The translations under genes and the position numbers were made by a program. The notes beneath the pieces are model-generated. The model was not told the origin of the DNA, ran no database searches, and saw nothing but the letters and a program-made list of their open reading frames with translations. Of a stretch of DNA of 64,000 nucleotides, positions 24,357-32,208 are shown in pieces; within the stretch, counting starts at the first letter, position 1, and the number at the start of each line of letters is the position of its first letter. Source of the stretch: Micromonospora sp. NBRC 110009 (lineage in GTDB: Bacteria > Actinomycetota > Actinomycetes > Mycobacteriales > Micromonosporaceae); the NCBI RefSeq assembly GCF_030518795.1, contig NZ_CP130427.1, positions 4,464,001-4,528,000 on the forward strand. The letters are read 5' to 3'.

Positions 24357-25298
24357 ATGCGGCACGGAGTCGCGCGTTTCGTCACGGGCTTCCTGGTCCT
24401 GCCCGTCGCGCTGTACCTGTTCTACGTGGTGTGGCCGTTCGCGCAGGCGGCGGGGTACTCGCTGACCGACTGGGGCGGGTACTCGGATTCCCAGCACTTC
24501 GTCGGGCTGGACAACTACGTTCGGCTGCTCTCCGACGAGCTGATCCGGAAGGCGTTCTGGCACAACGTGTTCTTCCTGGTCACCGTGCCGCTGGTCACCA
24601 TCGCGCTGGCCCTGTTCCTCGCGTTCCTGCTCAACGTGGGCGGACGCGAGGACAGGGCCGGCATCCGCGGGGTGTTCGGCTCCGGCCTTTACAAGGTCAT
24701 CTTCTTCTTTCCGCAGGTGCTGTCGCTGGTGGTCATCGCCGTCATGTGGCAGCAGATCTACCGGACCGACGAGCAGGGCCTGATCAACGGTCTGCTCATC
24801 AAGATCGGGCTGGTCGACCCGCAGAACCCGATCGCCTTCACCGCCGACCCGGAGCCCTTCCTCGGCATCCCCGCGGTGCTGTGGTGGCTCCTGCTCATCG
24901 CGGTGTGGAGCGGCGCCGGCTTCTACATGGTGCTCTTCTCGGCCGCCATGCAGTCGATCCCGAGGGACATCTACGAGGCGGCCATCCTCGACGGCGCGGG
25001 CCGGTTCCACACCTTCTTCCGGGTCACCCTGCCGCTGCTGCGGGAGACCATCTCGGTCGCCTGGGTCTATCTGGGGTTCATCGCGCTGGACATGTACGCC
25101 CTGGTCTTCGTCATGACGCCGAGCCAGGGCGGGCCGAACCACGCCAGCGAGATCTTCGCGTCGGTGCTCAACTTCACCGCGTTCCAGAAGGGCCAGTTCG
25201 GCTATGCCTGCGCGATGGGTGTCGCGCTGGCCATCTTCACGATCCTGCTCGCCGCGCTGCAGCTGAGGATCACCCGTCGTGAGCGTATCGAGTACTGA
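24357..25298 (+). CDS. second NgcF-type sugar ABC transporter permease
   Basis: A 313-residue inner-membrane permease with six membrane segments; EAA loop EAAILDGAGRFHTFFRVTLP. N-terminus RHGVARFVTGFLVLPVALYL and the VVWPFAQAAGYSLTDWGGYS stretch parallel the first NgcF. It has an extra loop, NGLLIKIGLVDPQNPIAFTA, compared with its paralogue. ATG 24357 follows GAGAGAG by 8 nt; a GTG three codons earlier is an alternative. It forms a channel with the next gene product and lacks a local ATPase. Confidence 0.85.
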   Translation: MRHGVARFVTGFLVLPVALYLFYVVWPFAQAAGYSLTDWGGYSDSQHFVGLDNYVRLLSDELIRKAFWHNVFFLVTVPLVTIALALFLAFLLNVGGREDRAGIRGVFGSGLYKVIFFFPQVLSLVVIAVMWQQIYRTDEQGLINGLLIKIGLVDPQNPIAFTADPEPFLGIPAVLWWLLLIAVWSGAGFYMVLFSAAMQSIPRDIYEAAILDGAGRFHTFFRVTLPLLRETISVAWVYLGFIALDMYALVFVMTPSQGGPNHASEIFASVLNFTAFQKGQFGYACAMGVALAIFTILLAALQLRITRRERIEY

Positions 25299-25311
25299 AG
25301 GAGGCGCGACG

Positions 25312-26265
25312 ATGAGCACGGCGACGCACGGTCTCAGCTCGGCCGACCAGGCCACGTCGGCACGCCCGGCGCGCGTACGGCGGGCCGAGGCCCGCGGGGG
25401 CGGCGTGGGTGCCCGGATCTTCAACGGCTTCTCCCACCTGTTCCTGGTGATCTGGGCCCTCATGGTGATCTACCCGCTGGCGTGGGTCGTGATGTCGGCG
25501 CTCAAGAGCGACTCGGAGGTCATCCGCGAGCCGCTCTCGCTGATCCCGAGCCAGCTGCACTGGAACAACTTCGCCCGCGCCTGGACGGACGGCCACCTCG
25601 GGTCCTTCTTCCTCAACACAGTGCTGGTGATGGCCGGCAGCGTCACGCTGACCATGCTGCTCGGCTCGATGGCCGCCTACGCCCTGGCGCGCTACGAGTT
25701 CCGCGGCAACCGGCTGATCTACTACATGTTCCTCTCCGGGCTGACCCTGCCGATCTACCTCGCCGCGGTACCGCTGTTCAAGGGCGTCTACAACCTGGGC
25801 GTCACCTTCCCGCTCCTCGGCCCGAACAAGCACGTCATGCTGATCCTGGTCTACGTCGCCTGGTCGCTGTCGTTCACGGTCTTCTTCATGCACTCGTTCT
25901 TCCGGACGCTGCCCGACACGATCGCCGAGGCGGCCATGGTCGACGGGGCCTCGCACACCCGGACCTTCTTCAGTGTGATGCTGCCGATGGCCAAGCCGGG
26001 CCTGATCAGCATCGGCATCTTCAACGTGCTCGGCCAGTGGAACCAGTGGTACCTGCCGACCCTGCTCATGCAGTCGGTGAGCGGCGAGCCGAAGCACCAG
26101 GTGATCTCCCAGGGCCTCATCGAACTGTCGGTGAACCAGGGCTACAAGTCCGACTGGTCCGGTCTGTTCGCCGGCGTCACCATGGCGATGCTGCCCGTGC
26201 TGATCGTGTACATCGTCTTCCAGCGCCAGGTCCAGTCCGGCCTCACCGCCGGCGTCGGCAAGTAA
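25312..26265 (+). CDS. second NgcG-type sugar ABC transporter permease
   Basis: A 317-residue permease with six membrane segments and EAA loop EAAMVDGASHTRTFFSVMLP; the C-terminus FQRQVQSGLTAGVGK matches the first NgcG ending. The first about 45 residues are a cytoplasmic Arg/Ala-rich tail. Start ATG 25312 has GGAGG 8 nt upstream, 13 nt after the previous stop. Last gene of the MurR-SIS-NgcEFG operon; a GC hairpin follows immediately. Confidence 0.85.
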   Translation: MSTATHGLSSADQATSARPARVRRAEARGGGVGARIFNGFSHLFLVIWALMVIYPLAWVVMSALKSDSEVIREPLSLIPSQLHWNNFARAWTDGHLGSFFLNTVLVMAGSVTLTMLLGSMAAYALARYEFRGNRLIYYMFLSGLTLPIYLAAVPLFKGVYNLGVTFPLLGPNKHVMLILVYVAWSLSFTVFFMHSFFRTLPDTIAEAAMVDGASHTRTFFSVMLPMAKPGLISIGIFNVLGQWNQWYLPTLLMQSVSGEPKHQVISQGLIELSVNQGYKSDWSGLFAGVTMAMLPVLIVYIVFQRQVQSGLTAGVGK

Positions 26266-26291
26266 CGCCCCGTCGCCCAGGGCGCGGGGCG
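26266..26291 (+). terminator. GC-rich hairpin after the second importer operon
   Basis: CGCCCCG (26266-26272) pairs with CGGGGCG (26285-26291), with CGCCC/GGGCG complementarity inside, starting directly after the TAA stop. There is no U run, as is usual for actinomycete terminators. It separates the operon from the polymerase gene, whose -10 begins at 26317. Confidence 0.5.
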
Positions 26292-26329
26292 GTGGGGGAG
26301 TGTCGGAGGGGCGAGGCAGAATCGCGTCC

Positions 26330-28003
26330 GTGCTGGTGGCGGTGGTGTCGGACGAGCGGGGCGGGGGAGTGCTGCAACCCCTCGACCCCGCCGGTCGGCC
26401 CACCGGTCCCGCCGAGCCGGTGGCCGAGCTCGCCGCCGCGGTGGCCGCGCGGGAGGCCGCCGAGCGGCCCCGCTGGGTCTGGGCCACCGGCGCCGCGCTC
26501 TACCCGTCGTTGCTGCGCGCCGGCGTCCGGCTGGACCGCTGCCACGACGTGGAGCTCACCGAGGCGCTGCTGCTCGGGCACGCCGGCCGCTGGGGCGAGC
26601 CCCGCTCGCTCGCCGCGGCCTGGGCCCGGCTGACCGGCGCGCCGGTCCCGCCGGATCCGGCGCCCCGCCCGCCGGAGCCCCCCGGCCACGGCCAGGGCGC
26701 GCTCTTCGACGCGCCGGCCGGCCCGCCGGGTCCGGGCATCGAGGCGTTGACCCGGGTGTACGCGGACCAGCTCGCCCGGATCGCGGCGACCGAGCACCCC
26801 GGCCGGTTCCGGCTGCTGGTGGCCGCCGAGTCGGCGGGCGCCCTGGTCGCCGCCGAGATGGCGGCGGCCGGCCTGCCCTGGCGGCCCGACGTGCACGACG
26901 CCATCCTCGCCGAGCTGCTCGGCGAGGCGTCCCCGGTTGGCGGGCCGCCCCGCCGGCTGGCCGAGCTGGCCGCCCGGATCGCCGCGGCGTTCGGCGTACG
27001 CCAGCTGCACGCCGACTCCCCGGCGGAGCTGCTGAAGGCGTTCGCCCGGGCCGGCGTGGAGCTGCCCAACACCCGGGCCTGGGTGCTGCGCGGGGTGGAG
27101 CACCCGGCGGTGCCGCTGGTCCTGGAATACAAGGAGCTCTACCGGATCTGGACGGCGCACGGCTGGGCCTGGCGGGACGCCTGGGTCTCCGGCGGCCGCT
27201 TCCACCCGGAGTACGTGCCCGGCGGCGTGGTCTCCGGCCGGTGGGCGACCCGGGGCGGCGGGGCGCTGCAGATCCCGAAGGTGATCCGGCGGGCGGTGGT
27301 GGCCGACCCCGGCTGGGCGCTGGTGGTCGCCGACGCGGGGCAGCTCGAACCCCGCGTGCTCGCCGCGGTCTCGGGCGACGAGCGGTTGGCCGCCGCCGGG
27401 GGCGCGGGGGACCTCTACGCCGCGCTGGCCCGGGACGCCTTCGCCGGTGACCGGGCCCGGGCCAAGGTGGCCCTGCTCGGCGCCATGTACGGGCAGACCG
27501 GTGGGGCGGCGGTGCCCGCCCTGGCGGTGCTCAAGCGGAACTACCCGACTGCGTTCGGCTACGTCGAGGCGGCTGCCCGCACCGGTGAGGCGGGCGGGCT
27601 GGTCCGGTCGTGGCTGGGGCGCACCTGCCCCCCGGGGTCGGTGGACCTCGGCGACGGAGAGGAGCCGGTGGTGGACGCCGGGGCGGATCCGCAGAGCCCG
27701 CGCGCCCGGGCGGCCCGCTCGCGCGGCCGGTTCACCCGCAACTTCGTCATCCAGGCCACGGCCGCCGAGTGGGCCTCCACGCTGCTGGCCACGCTCCGGA
27801 CCGCGCTGGCCGGCACCGGCGCCGAGCTGGTCTTCTTCCAGCACGACGAGGTGATCGTGCACTGCCCGGCGGAGCAGGCCGAGGTCGTCGCCGCGGCGGT
27901 GGCCGCCTCCGGGGCCCGGGCCACCGCGCTGCTGTTCGGGGACACCCCGGTCCGGTTCCCGCTCGACCTGTCCGTCGTGGACTGCTACGCCGACGCGGCA
28001 TAG
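26330..28003 (+). CDS. bifunctional 3'-5' exonuclease/DNA polymerase-like protein (family A)
   Basis: A 557-residue family A polymerase without the 5'-3' exonuclease domain. N-terminal about 200 residues correspond to a divergent 3'-5' exonuclease. The polymerase part shows motif A VVADAGQLEPRVLA (catalytic Asp near residue 334; usual form DYSQIELR), motif B RAKVALLGAMYGQTG (usual RRxxKxxNFGxxYG, with Phe replaced by Leu) and motif C QHDEVIVHC. Catalytic aspartates are retained, so activity is possible, but the altered motifs imply a specialised role. It is distinct from the housekeeping PolA. Start GTG 26330 has CAGAAT 7 nt upstream; GTG 26300 is less likely. Confidence 0.8.
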   Translation: MLVAVVSDERGGGVLQPLDPAGRPTGPAEPVAELAAAVAAREAAERPRWVWATGAALYPSLLRAGVRLDRCHDVELTEALLLGHAGRWGEPRSLAAAWARLTGAPVPPDPAPRPPEPPGHGQGALFDAPAGPPGPGIEALTRVYADQLARIAATEHPGRFRLLVAAESAGALVAAEMAAAGLPWRPDVHDAILAELLGEASPVGGPPRRLAELAARIAAAFGVRQLHADSPAELLKAFARAGVELPNTRAWVLRGVEHPAVPLVLEYKELYRIWTAHGWAWRDAWVSGGRFHPEYVPGGVVSGRWATRGGGALQIPKVIRRAVVADPGWALVVADAGQLEPRVLAAVSGDERLAAAGGAGDLYAALARDAFAGDRARAKVALLGAMYGQTGGAAVPALAVLKRNYPTAFGYVEAAARTGEAGGLVRSWLGRTCPPGSVDLGDGEEPVVDAGADPQSPRARAARSRGRFTRNFVIQATAAEWASTLLATLRTALAGTGAELVFFQHDEVIVHCPAEQAEVVAAAVAASGARATALLFGDTPVRFPLDLSVVDCYADAA

Positions 28004-28128
28004 TCGCACAATTTTCCTTTTTGCCCCGCTACCCGCTCCCGGAACGGCTCGTTGGGCCCGGTGTGCGTACGACGGGACGGACCGGGCGCGGCTGCGCGCG
28101 GTCCGTCCCCCAGGTCGAGGGGGCACCG

Positions 28129-28740
28129 CTGAACCGGATCGCAGGAATGATCATCGCCGCTGGTGGGGGCCGTCGGATCGGCGGACCCGAGGCGTTGCTG
28201 CACCAGGGGGAGAAGTCCCTGGTGAGCCAGATGATCGACACGATGGGCGTGGCCGGCTGCGAGCAGATCGTGGTCGTCCTGGGCGCGGCGGCCGACCAGG
28301 TCCGCCAGACGGCCGACCTGACCGGCGCCACCGTGGTGGTCAACCGAGCATGGGGCACCGGGGTCGGCTCCTCGATCCGGGCGGGGCTCGCCGCGCTGAC
28401 CGACGACGGGATCGAGGCGGTCGTGGTGGTGCCCGTGGACATGCCCGGGCTCACCGCCACGGCGGTCCGCCGGGTGGCCGCCCTGCCCTACCCGGACGTG
28501 CTGGTCTGCGCCACCTACGACGGGCTGCGCGGCTACCCGATGCTCTTCGGCCGCCGGCACTGGTCCGGCATCGCCACCCTGGCCAGCGCGGACGTCGGCG
28601 CCCGGCCGTACCTGCTGGCGCACAAGGACCAGATCGTCGACATCGCGTGCGACTCGGTGGCCGACGGCAGCCGGATCGACAGCCCGGAACTGATGGCGCT
28701 CTACGGCCTCAGCATCCCTGAGCAGCGGGTCGGCGCCTGA
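28129..28740 (+). CDS. MobA/MocA-like nucleotidyltransferase
   Basis: A 203-residue NTP transferase of the MobA-like/GT-A fold: GMIIAAGGGRRIGGPEALL (nucleotide loop; PEAL where PKAL is common), MGVAGCEQIVVVLGAAADQV, NRAWGTGVGSSIRAGLAAL, VVVPVDMPGLTATAVRRV. Close relatives attach CMP or GMP to molybdopterin or modify other cofactors; the exact substrate is unclear. The start is uncertain: CTG 28129 has GAGGGGG 6 nt upstream and gives the best N-terminus (NRIAGMIIAAGG); ATG 28147 and GTG 28063 are alternatives. A related but disrupted protein is encoded at 54.2 kb beside the molybdenum enzyme. Confidence 0.75.
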   Translation: MNRIAGMIIAAGGGRRIGGPEALLHQGEKSLVSQMIDTMGVAGCEQIVVVLGAAADQVRQTADLTGATVVVNRAWGTGVGSSIRAGLAALTDDGIEAVVVVPVDMPGLTATAVRRVAALPYPDVLVCATYDGLRGYPMLFGRRHWSGIATLASADVGARPYLLAHKDQIVDIACDSVADGSRIDSPELMALYGLSIPEQRVGA

Positions 28741-28824
28741 GCGGGATCCACCAGCATTGCGCCACGCGGCGGTTCGCGTGGCACGGTTCGTGTTCGGCGA
28801 CACCCGGGGTGCCACGATGTCGGG

Positions 28825-29157
28825 ATGGCGTATGACGAGGACCTCGCGAACCGGGTACGGGAGCTGCTCGCGCCGGAGCCCGGATTCGCCGAGAAGCGCA
28901 TGTTCGGCGGCCTGGCGATGATGATGAACGGCAACATGGCGGTGGTCGTCCGCGGCGCAGGCGGACTGATGGTCCGCCTGAACCCGGCGGAGTTCGAGCA
29001 GGCGGAGGCCGAACCCGGCGCGCAGGCGACGGTGATGCGTGGGCGGCCGATGCGTGGCTGGATCACGGTGGATCCCTCGGCCTGCGCCCGGGACGCCGAC
29101 CTGGCCCGGTGGGTCGCTCGCGGCGTCGGCTACGCCGGGACCCTGCCGGCAAAGTAG
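28825..29157 (+). CDS. TfoX/Sxy N-terminal domain protein
   Basis: A 110-residue protein consisting only of the TfoX N-terminal domain: AYDEDLANRVRELLAPEPGF, EKRMFGGLAMMMNGNMAVVV and the closing strands MRGWITVDPSACARDADLAR. In gamma-proteobacteria TfoX/Sxy activates competence genes, but the stand-alone domain in actinomycetes has no proven role. Start ATG 28825 has CACGAT 6 nt upstream, suggesting a leaderless monocistronic gene. Confidence 0.85.
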   Translation: MAYDEDLANRVRELLAPEPGFAEKRMFGGLAMMMNGNMAVVVRGAGGLMVRLNPAEFEQAEAEPGAQATVMRGRPMRGWITVDPSACARDADLARWVARGVGYAGTLPAK

Positions 29158-29305
29158 GGCGGCGGATCCGGACCGAACCGGCGGACCCGGCTCCCGGTCG
29201 GGCCAAGCGGGACCCAGTGGCAGTCTGAACCGATCCGGGTCGAGCGCACGTCGCGGCAGTCCCGCGGGACCGTTGCGTCCGGCCCTGCGGCGCTAGGCTC
29301 ACCCG

Positions 29306-30373
29306 GTGACCCGCCCTCCGGCCGACCTCGTTCCCGCCGAGGTGCCGGCACGTCCGCTGACGCACAACCCGCTCAACGGGGTCACCGGCGGAATCTGGCG
29401 GACCCGCCGCGCTGGGCGGCGAGCGGTGCTCAAGCTGATCGCACCACCGGGAGCCGGCGTCGGCCCGGCCCACTGGGCGGCGAGTGCCGACCCCGGGCAC
29501 TGGAACTACTGGCGGCGCGAGGTGGAGGCGTACCGCAGCGGACTGGCCATGACCTGCTACGCGGACGTCGGTCTCGTCGCCCCGGACCCGCTGGCGATCG
29601 ACGACCGTCCGGACGGGACGGTCGCGCTCTGGCTGACCGAGGTGGTGGGCCGCCCAGGCACCGCCTGCACCGTCCGGGACCTCGCGGACCTGGCCCATCG
29701 GCTCGGCGCCGCCCAGGCCACCTGGCTCGCCGGCCCCGGCTCCGCACCGGCCACCCGCCGAGCCCTGGACGTGTCCCGGTACGACTGGCTGGCCCGGGAC
29801 TGGTTGCGCGACTACACGCTGAGCCGGCCGGTGACCGACCGGGTGCCCTGGGACCATCCGGTCGCCGTCGCGGCCTGGCCGACGTCGCTGCGGGACGACC
29901 TCCGCCGGCTCTGGGAGCAGCGGCAGGCCGTGTTGGCGGCCACCGACCGGCTGCCCCGTACCCTCTGCCACCACGACGTCTGGCCGACGAACCTGGTGTT
30001 CACCGACGGCGGCCCGGTGCTGCTGGACTGGTCTTTCGTCGGCCCCGGGCCCATCGGTGAGGACGCGGCCAACCTGGTGCTGGACACCTTCTTCGACGGT
30101 CTGGTGGACGTGGCGCTGCTGGCCGACGTGGCGGACGCGGTGCTCGACGGCTACATCGACGGGCTGCGCGGCGCGGTCGACCCGGGGCTGGTGGCCCGGG
30201 CGGTACGGCGCACCGGGGCGGCTAAGTACTGCTGGCTCGCGCCCGTGATGCTCCATCGGGCGGGCGGTGCCACCGGCCAGACCTACGACCGACGCGACGA
30301 GGCCGCCATGTTCGCCGGCCGTCGCCCGGTCCTGGAACTCCTCGCCCGGTGGGCGGCCACCTCGGTCGACTGA
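29306..30373 (+). CDS. aminoglycoside phosphotransferase (APH) family kinase
   Basis: A 355-residue small-molecule kinase fold. C-terminal catalytic loop LCHHDVWPTNLVF (HxDxxxxN, near residues 222-230) and metal-binding LLDWSFVGPGPIGEDAANL are clear. The N-lobe is weakly conserved: VLKLIAPPGAG contributes the lysine and WNYWRREVEAYRSG the glutamate helix. Members phosphorylate antibiotics, choline, homoserine, sugars and others; nothing here identifies the substrate. GTG 29306 is preceded at 6 nt by TAGGCT. It is convergent with the amidohydrolase gene, 9 bp apart. Confidence 0.8.
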   Translation: MTRPPADLVPAEVPARPLTHNPLNGVTGGIWRTRRAGRRAVLKLIAPPGAGVGPAHWAASADPGHWNYWRREVEAYRSGLAMTCYADVGLVAPDPLAIDDRPDGTVALWLTEVVGRPGTACTVRDLADLAHRLGAAQATWLAGPGSAPATRRALDVSRYDWLARDWLRDYTLSRPVTDRVPWDHPVAVAAWPTSLRDDLRRLWEQRQAVLAATDRLPRTLCHHDVWPTNLVFTDGGPVLLDWSFVGPGPIGEDAANLVLDTFFDGLVDVALLADVADAVLDGYIDGLRGAVDPGLVARAVRRTGAAKYCWLAPVMLHRAGGATGQTYDRRDEAAMFAGRRPVLELLARWAATSVD

Positions 30374-30382
30374 CCCGGTCGG

Positions 30383-31285
30383 TCAGGCCAGGTCGAACAG
30401 CGCGGCGGCGTTGCCCCAGCAGACCGCGCGCAGCCAGTCGTCTCCCAGGTCGAGCCGGGCCAGCCCGGCGAGCTGTTCGGCGTACGGATAGGGGATGTTC
30501 GGGAAGTCGCTGCCGAGCAGCACCTTGCCGGCCAGGCCCAGCTCGCGCAGCCGGGGCAGCTCCGCCGCGGGAAACGGCTCGAGCCGCTCGAAGAACGAGG
30601 TGAACGCCATCGTGGTGTCCAGCCCGACCCGCTCGTACTTCGCGGCCAGGTCGAGGAACGCGGCGTAGTCCGGCGCGCCCAGGTGCGCCACGACGGCGGT
30701 CAGGCCGGAGTGCCGGGCGAGCAGCGCCGCGAACGGTGCCGGACCGGTGTGAGCCGTCCCCACCGGGGCGTGCCCGGCGTGCACCACCACCGGCACGCCG
30801 GCGTCGGCCAGCAGCCCCCACACCGCGTCCAGCGCCGGGTCGGTCGGCAGGAAGCCCCCCACCTGCAGGTGCACCTTGAACACCCGCGCCCCGGCGGCCA
30901 GCGCCTCGTCGACGTAGCGGACGGCCGCCGGCTCCGGGAAGAAGGTGGCCGACGGGAGGCAGCCGGGGGTGGCCGCCGCGAAGTCCAGCGTCCACCGGTT
31001 GAGCGACTCGGCCATCCCGGGCCGGTGCGGGTACGCCAGCGCGGTGAACGCGCGCACGCCCAGCCGGCGCAGGTGCGCCACCCGCGCCTCGTCGTCCCAC
31101 CGGTAGCGGATCGGCCACTCGGTGCCGACCAGCGGGCCGGCCGCGTCGAAGTACGCCCAGACCTTGCGCAGCAGCCGGGGCGGCAGGAAGTGGGTGTGCA
31201 CGTCGGCGAGGCCCGGCAGCCCCAGCTCCCGCCAGAATCCGGGCACCGCGTCGTCCTCGGCCGGTGCCTGACGCAGGTCGCTCAT
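30383..31285 (-). CDS. amidohydrolase family protein (metal-dependent TIM barrel)
   Basis: A 300-residue amidohydrolase-2-like protein. Metal and active-site motifs: LADVHTHFLPPRLL (HxH), VFKVHLQVGG, VVVHAGHAPVG, VVAHLGAPDYAAFLDLAAKY, and LLGSDFPNIPYPY (catalytic Asp). Members include decarboxylases and hydrolases of small ring or amide substrates; the substrate is unknown. Its ATG overlaps the stop of the upstream membrane-protein gene (ATGA), so the two form an operon. Confidence 0.8.
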   Translation of the reverse strand: MSDLRQAPAEDDAVPGFWRELGLPGLADVHTHFLPPRLLRKVWAYFDAAGPLVGTEWPIRYRWDDEARVAHLRRLGVRAFTALAYPHRPGMAESLNRWTLDFAAATPGCLPSATFFPEPAAVRYVDEALAAGARVFKVHLQVGGFLPTDPALDAVWGLLADAGVPVVVHAGHAPVGTAHTGPAPFAALLARHSGLTAVVAHLGAPDYAAFLDLAAKYERVGLDTTMAFTSFFERLEPFPAAELPRLRELGLAGKVLLGSDFPNIPYPYAEQLAGLARLDLGDDWLRAVCWGNAAALFDLA

Positions 31286-32091
31286 ACCTCGATGTTGAAC
31301 CGTTGCAGCACCGACGGTGCGACCAGCCCCACCGCGGCGAGTACCGCGAGGACGGTCAGCGCGGCCCGCAGCACGATCGTCTCGGCCTTGCTGCCGGTCC
31401 GCAGCGCGATGCTGTTGGGCAGGCCGACCATGGTCCACATCCGGCGCTTGATCGGGATGGGCCAGAGGATCGGCACCCCGGCCCGGGTGATCATGTCGCC
31501 CAGGATGTGTACGAAGCAGCCCACGCCGACGGCCGTGCCGATCAGCGGATAGCCCCGGTCGCCGGGGAGGTTGGCGAAGGTGTACCAGGCGGCGGCGGCC
31601 GAGGCGAGGGTGACGATCACCCAGCCGGCCCGCTCGGCCCACTCGTCGAAGAGCCCCCGCAACGCCAGCCCGATCATGAAGAACAGGATGCCGACCACCG
31701 CCCACTTGCCGAAGTGGGCGCAGAGCGCGGTGGTGCCCCAGCCCACCAGGAGGGTGAACGGGATGGTGTGGGTCAGCGTCCGGTGCCCGTTGTTGCGGCG
31801 CGGATCCTTGCTCAGCTTGGTGGCGTAGTAGACCCCGAGCGAGATCTTCTCCATCACCTCGGCGATGAAGAGGCTGAACACGCCGAAGGTGCGGGCCACC
31901 GTGGCGCCGCCCTGGTTGCGGGTCACCTTGCCGGAGAGGTCGAGGTCGGGGAAGAGCGCCCCGCCCGCGCAGACCGCGGTGCCCACCGCCAGCGCCAGCG
32001 GCGTCTGGTGATAGTCGGCGAACTCGTTCAACGCCCAGGAGCCGGTCAGCCACACCGCCGCGCCGGACAGCGCATGGGACGGTCCCATCAT
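31282..32091 (-). CDS. YdjM-like metal-dependent hydrolase family membrane protein
   Basis: A 269-residue polytopic protein of the LexA-regulated YdjM/DUF457 type. The N-terminus GPSHALSGAAVWLTG contains the conserved HxxSG; the motif GGALFPDLD is the acidic site, and GHRTLTHTIPF the His-rich loop; VHILGDMITRAGVPILWPIP completes the signature. About seven membrane segments. These proteins resemble membrane-bound metal hydrolases, but no substrate is proven. ATG 32091 has GGGGAGGGCG upstream. It is co-translated with the amidohydrolase that follows. A dyad lies at 32127-32144. Confidence 0.8.
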   Translation of the reverse strand: MMGPSHALSGAAVWLTGSWALNEFADYHQTPLALAVGTAVCAGGALFPDLDLSGKVTRNQGGATVARTFGVFSLFIAEVMEKISLGVYYATKLSKDPRRNNGHRTLTHTIPFTLLVGWGTTALCAHFGKWAVVGILFFMIGLALRGLFDEWAERAGWVIVTLASAAAAWYTFANLPGDRGYPLIGTAVGVGCFVHILGDMITRAGVPILWPIPIKRRMWTMVGLPNSIALRTGSKAETIVLRAALTVLAVLAAVGLVAPSVLQRFNIEV

Positions 32092-32126
32092 CTCGACTCG
32101 CCCTCCCCAGAGATCTTGATCGACAA

Positions 32127-32144
32127 AACTACGTCACTGTAGTT
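32127..32144. promoter_or_regulatory. AACTAC-N6-GTAGTT dyad upstream of the YdjM-like gene
   Basis: Perfect 6-bp half sites 18 bp long overall, 36 bp before the start codon in an AT-rich patch (32112-32146) that stands out from the GC-rich surroundings. It is a plausible promoter-operator region; it does not match the actinobacterial SOS box, so the SOS regulation known for E. coli YdjM is not supported. Confidence 0.4.
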
Positions 32145-32208
32145 AGCCGTCGCGTCCAGGGGCATCACCCGGATGGTCCACTGGGGAGGGGCGTGCGCGG
32201 CGCGGGGC

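Noticed and set aside
32127..32144. SOS (LexA) box upstream of the YdjM-like gene
   Set aside because: The dyad AACTAC-N6-GTAGTT does not match the actinobacterial SOS box.
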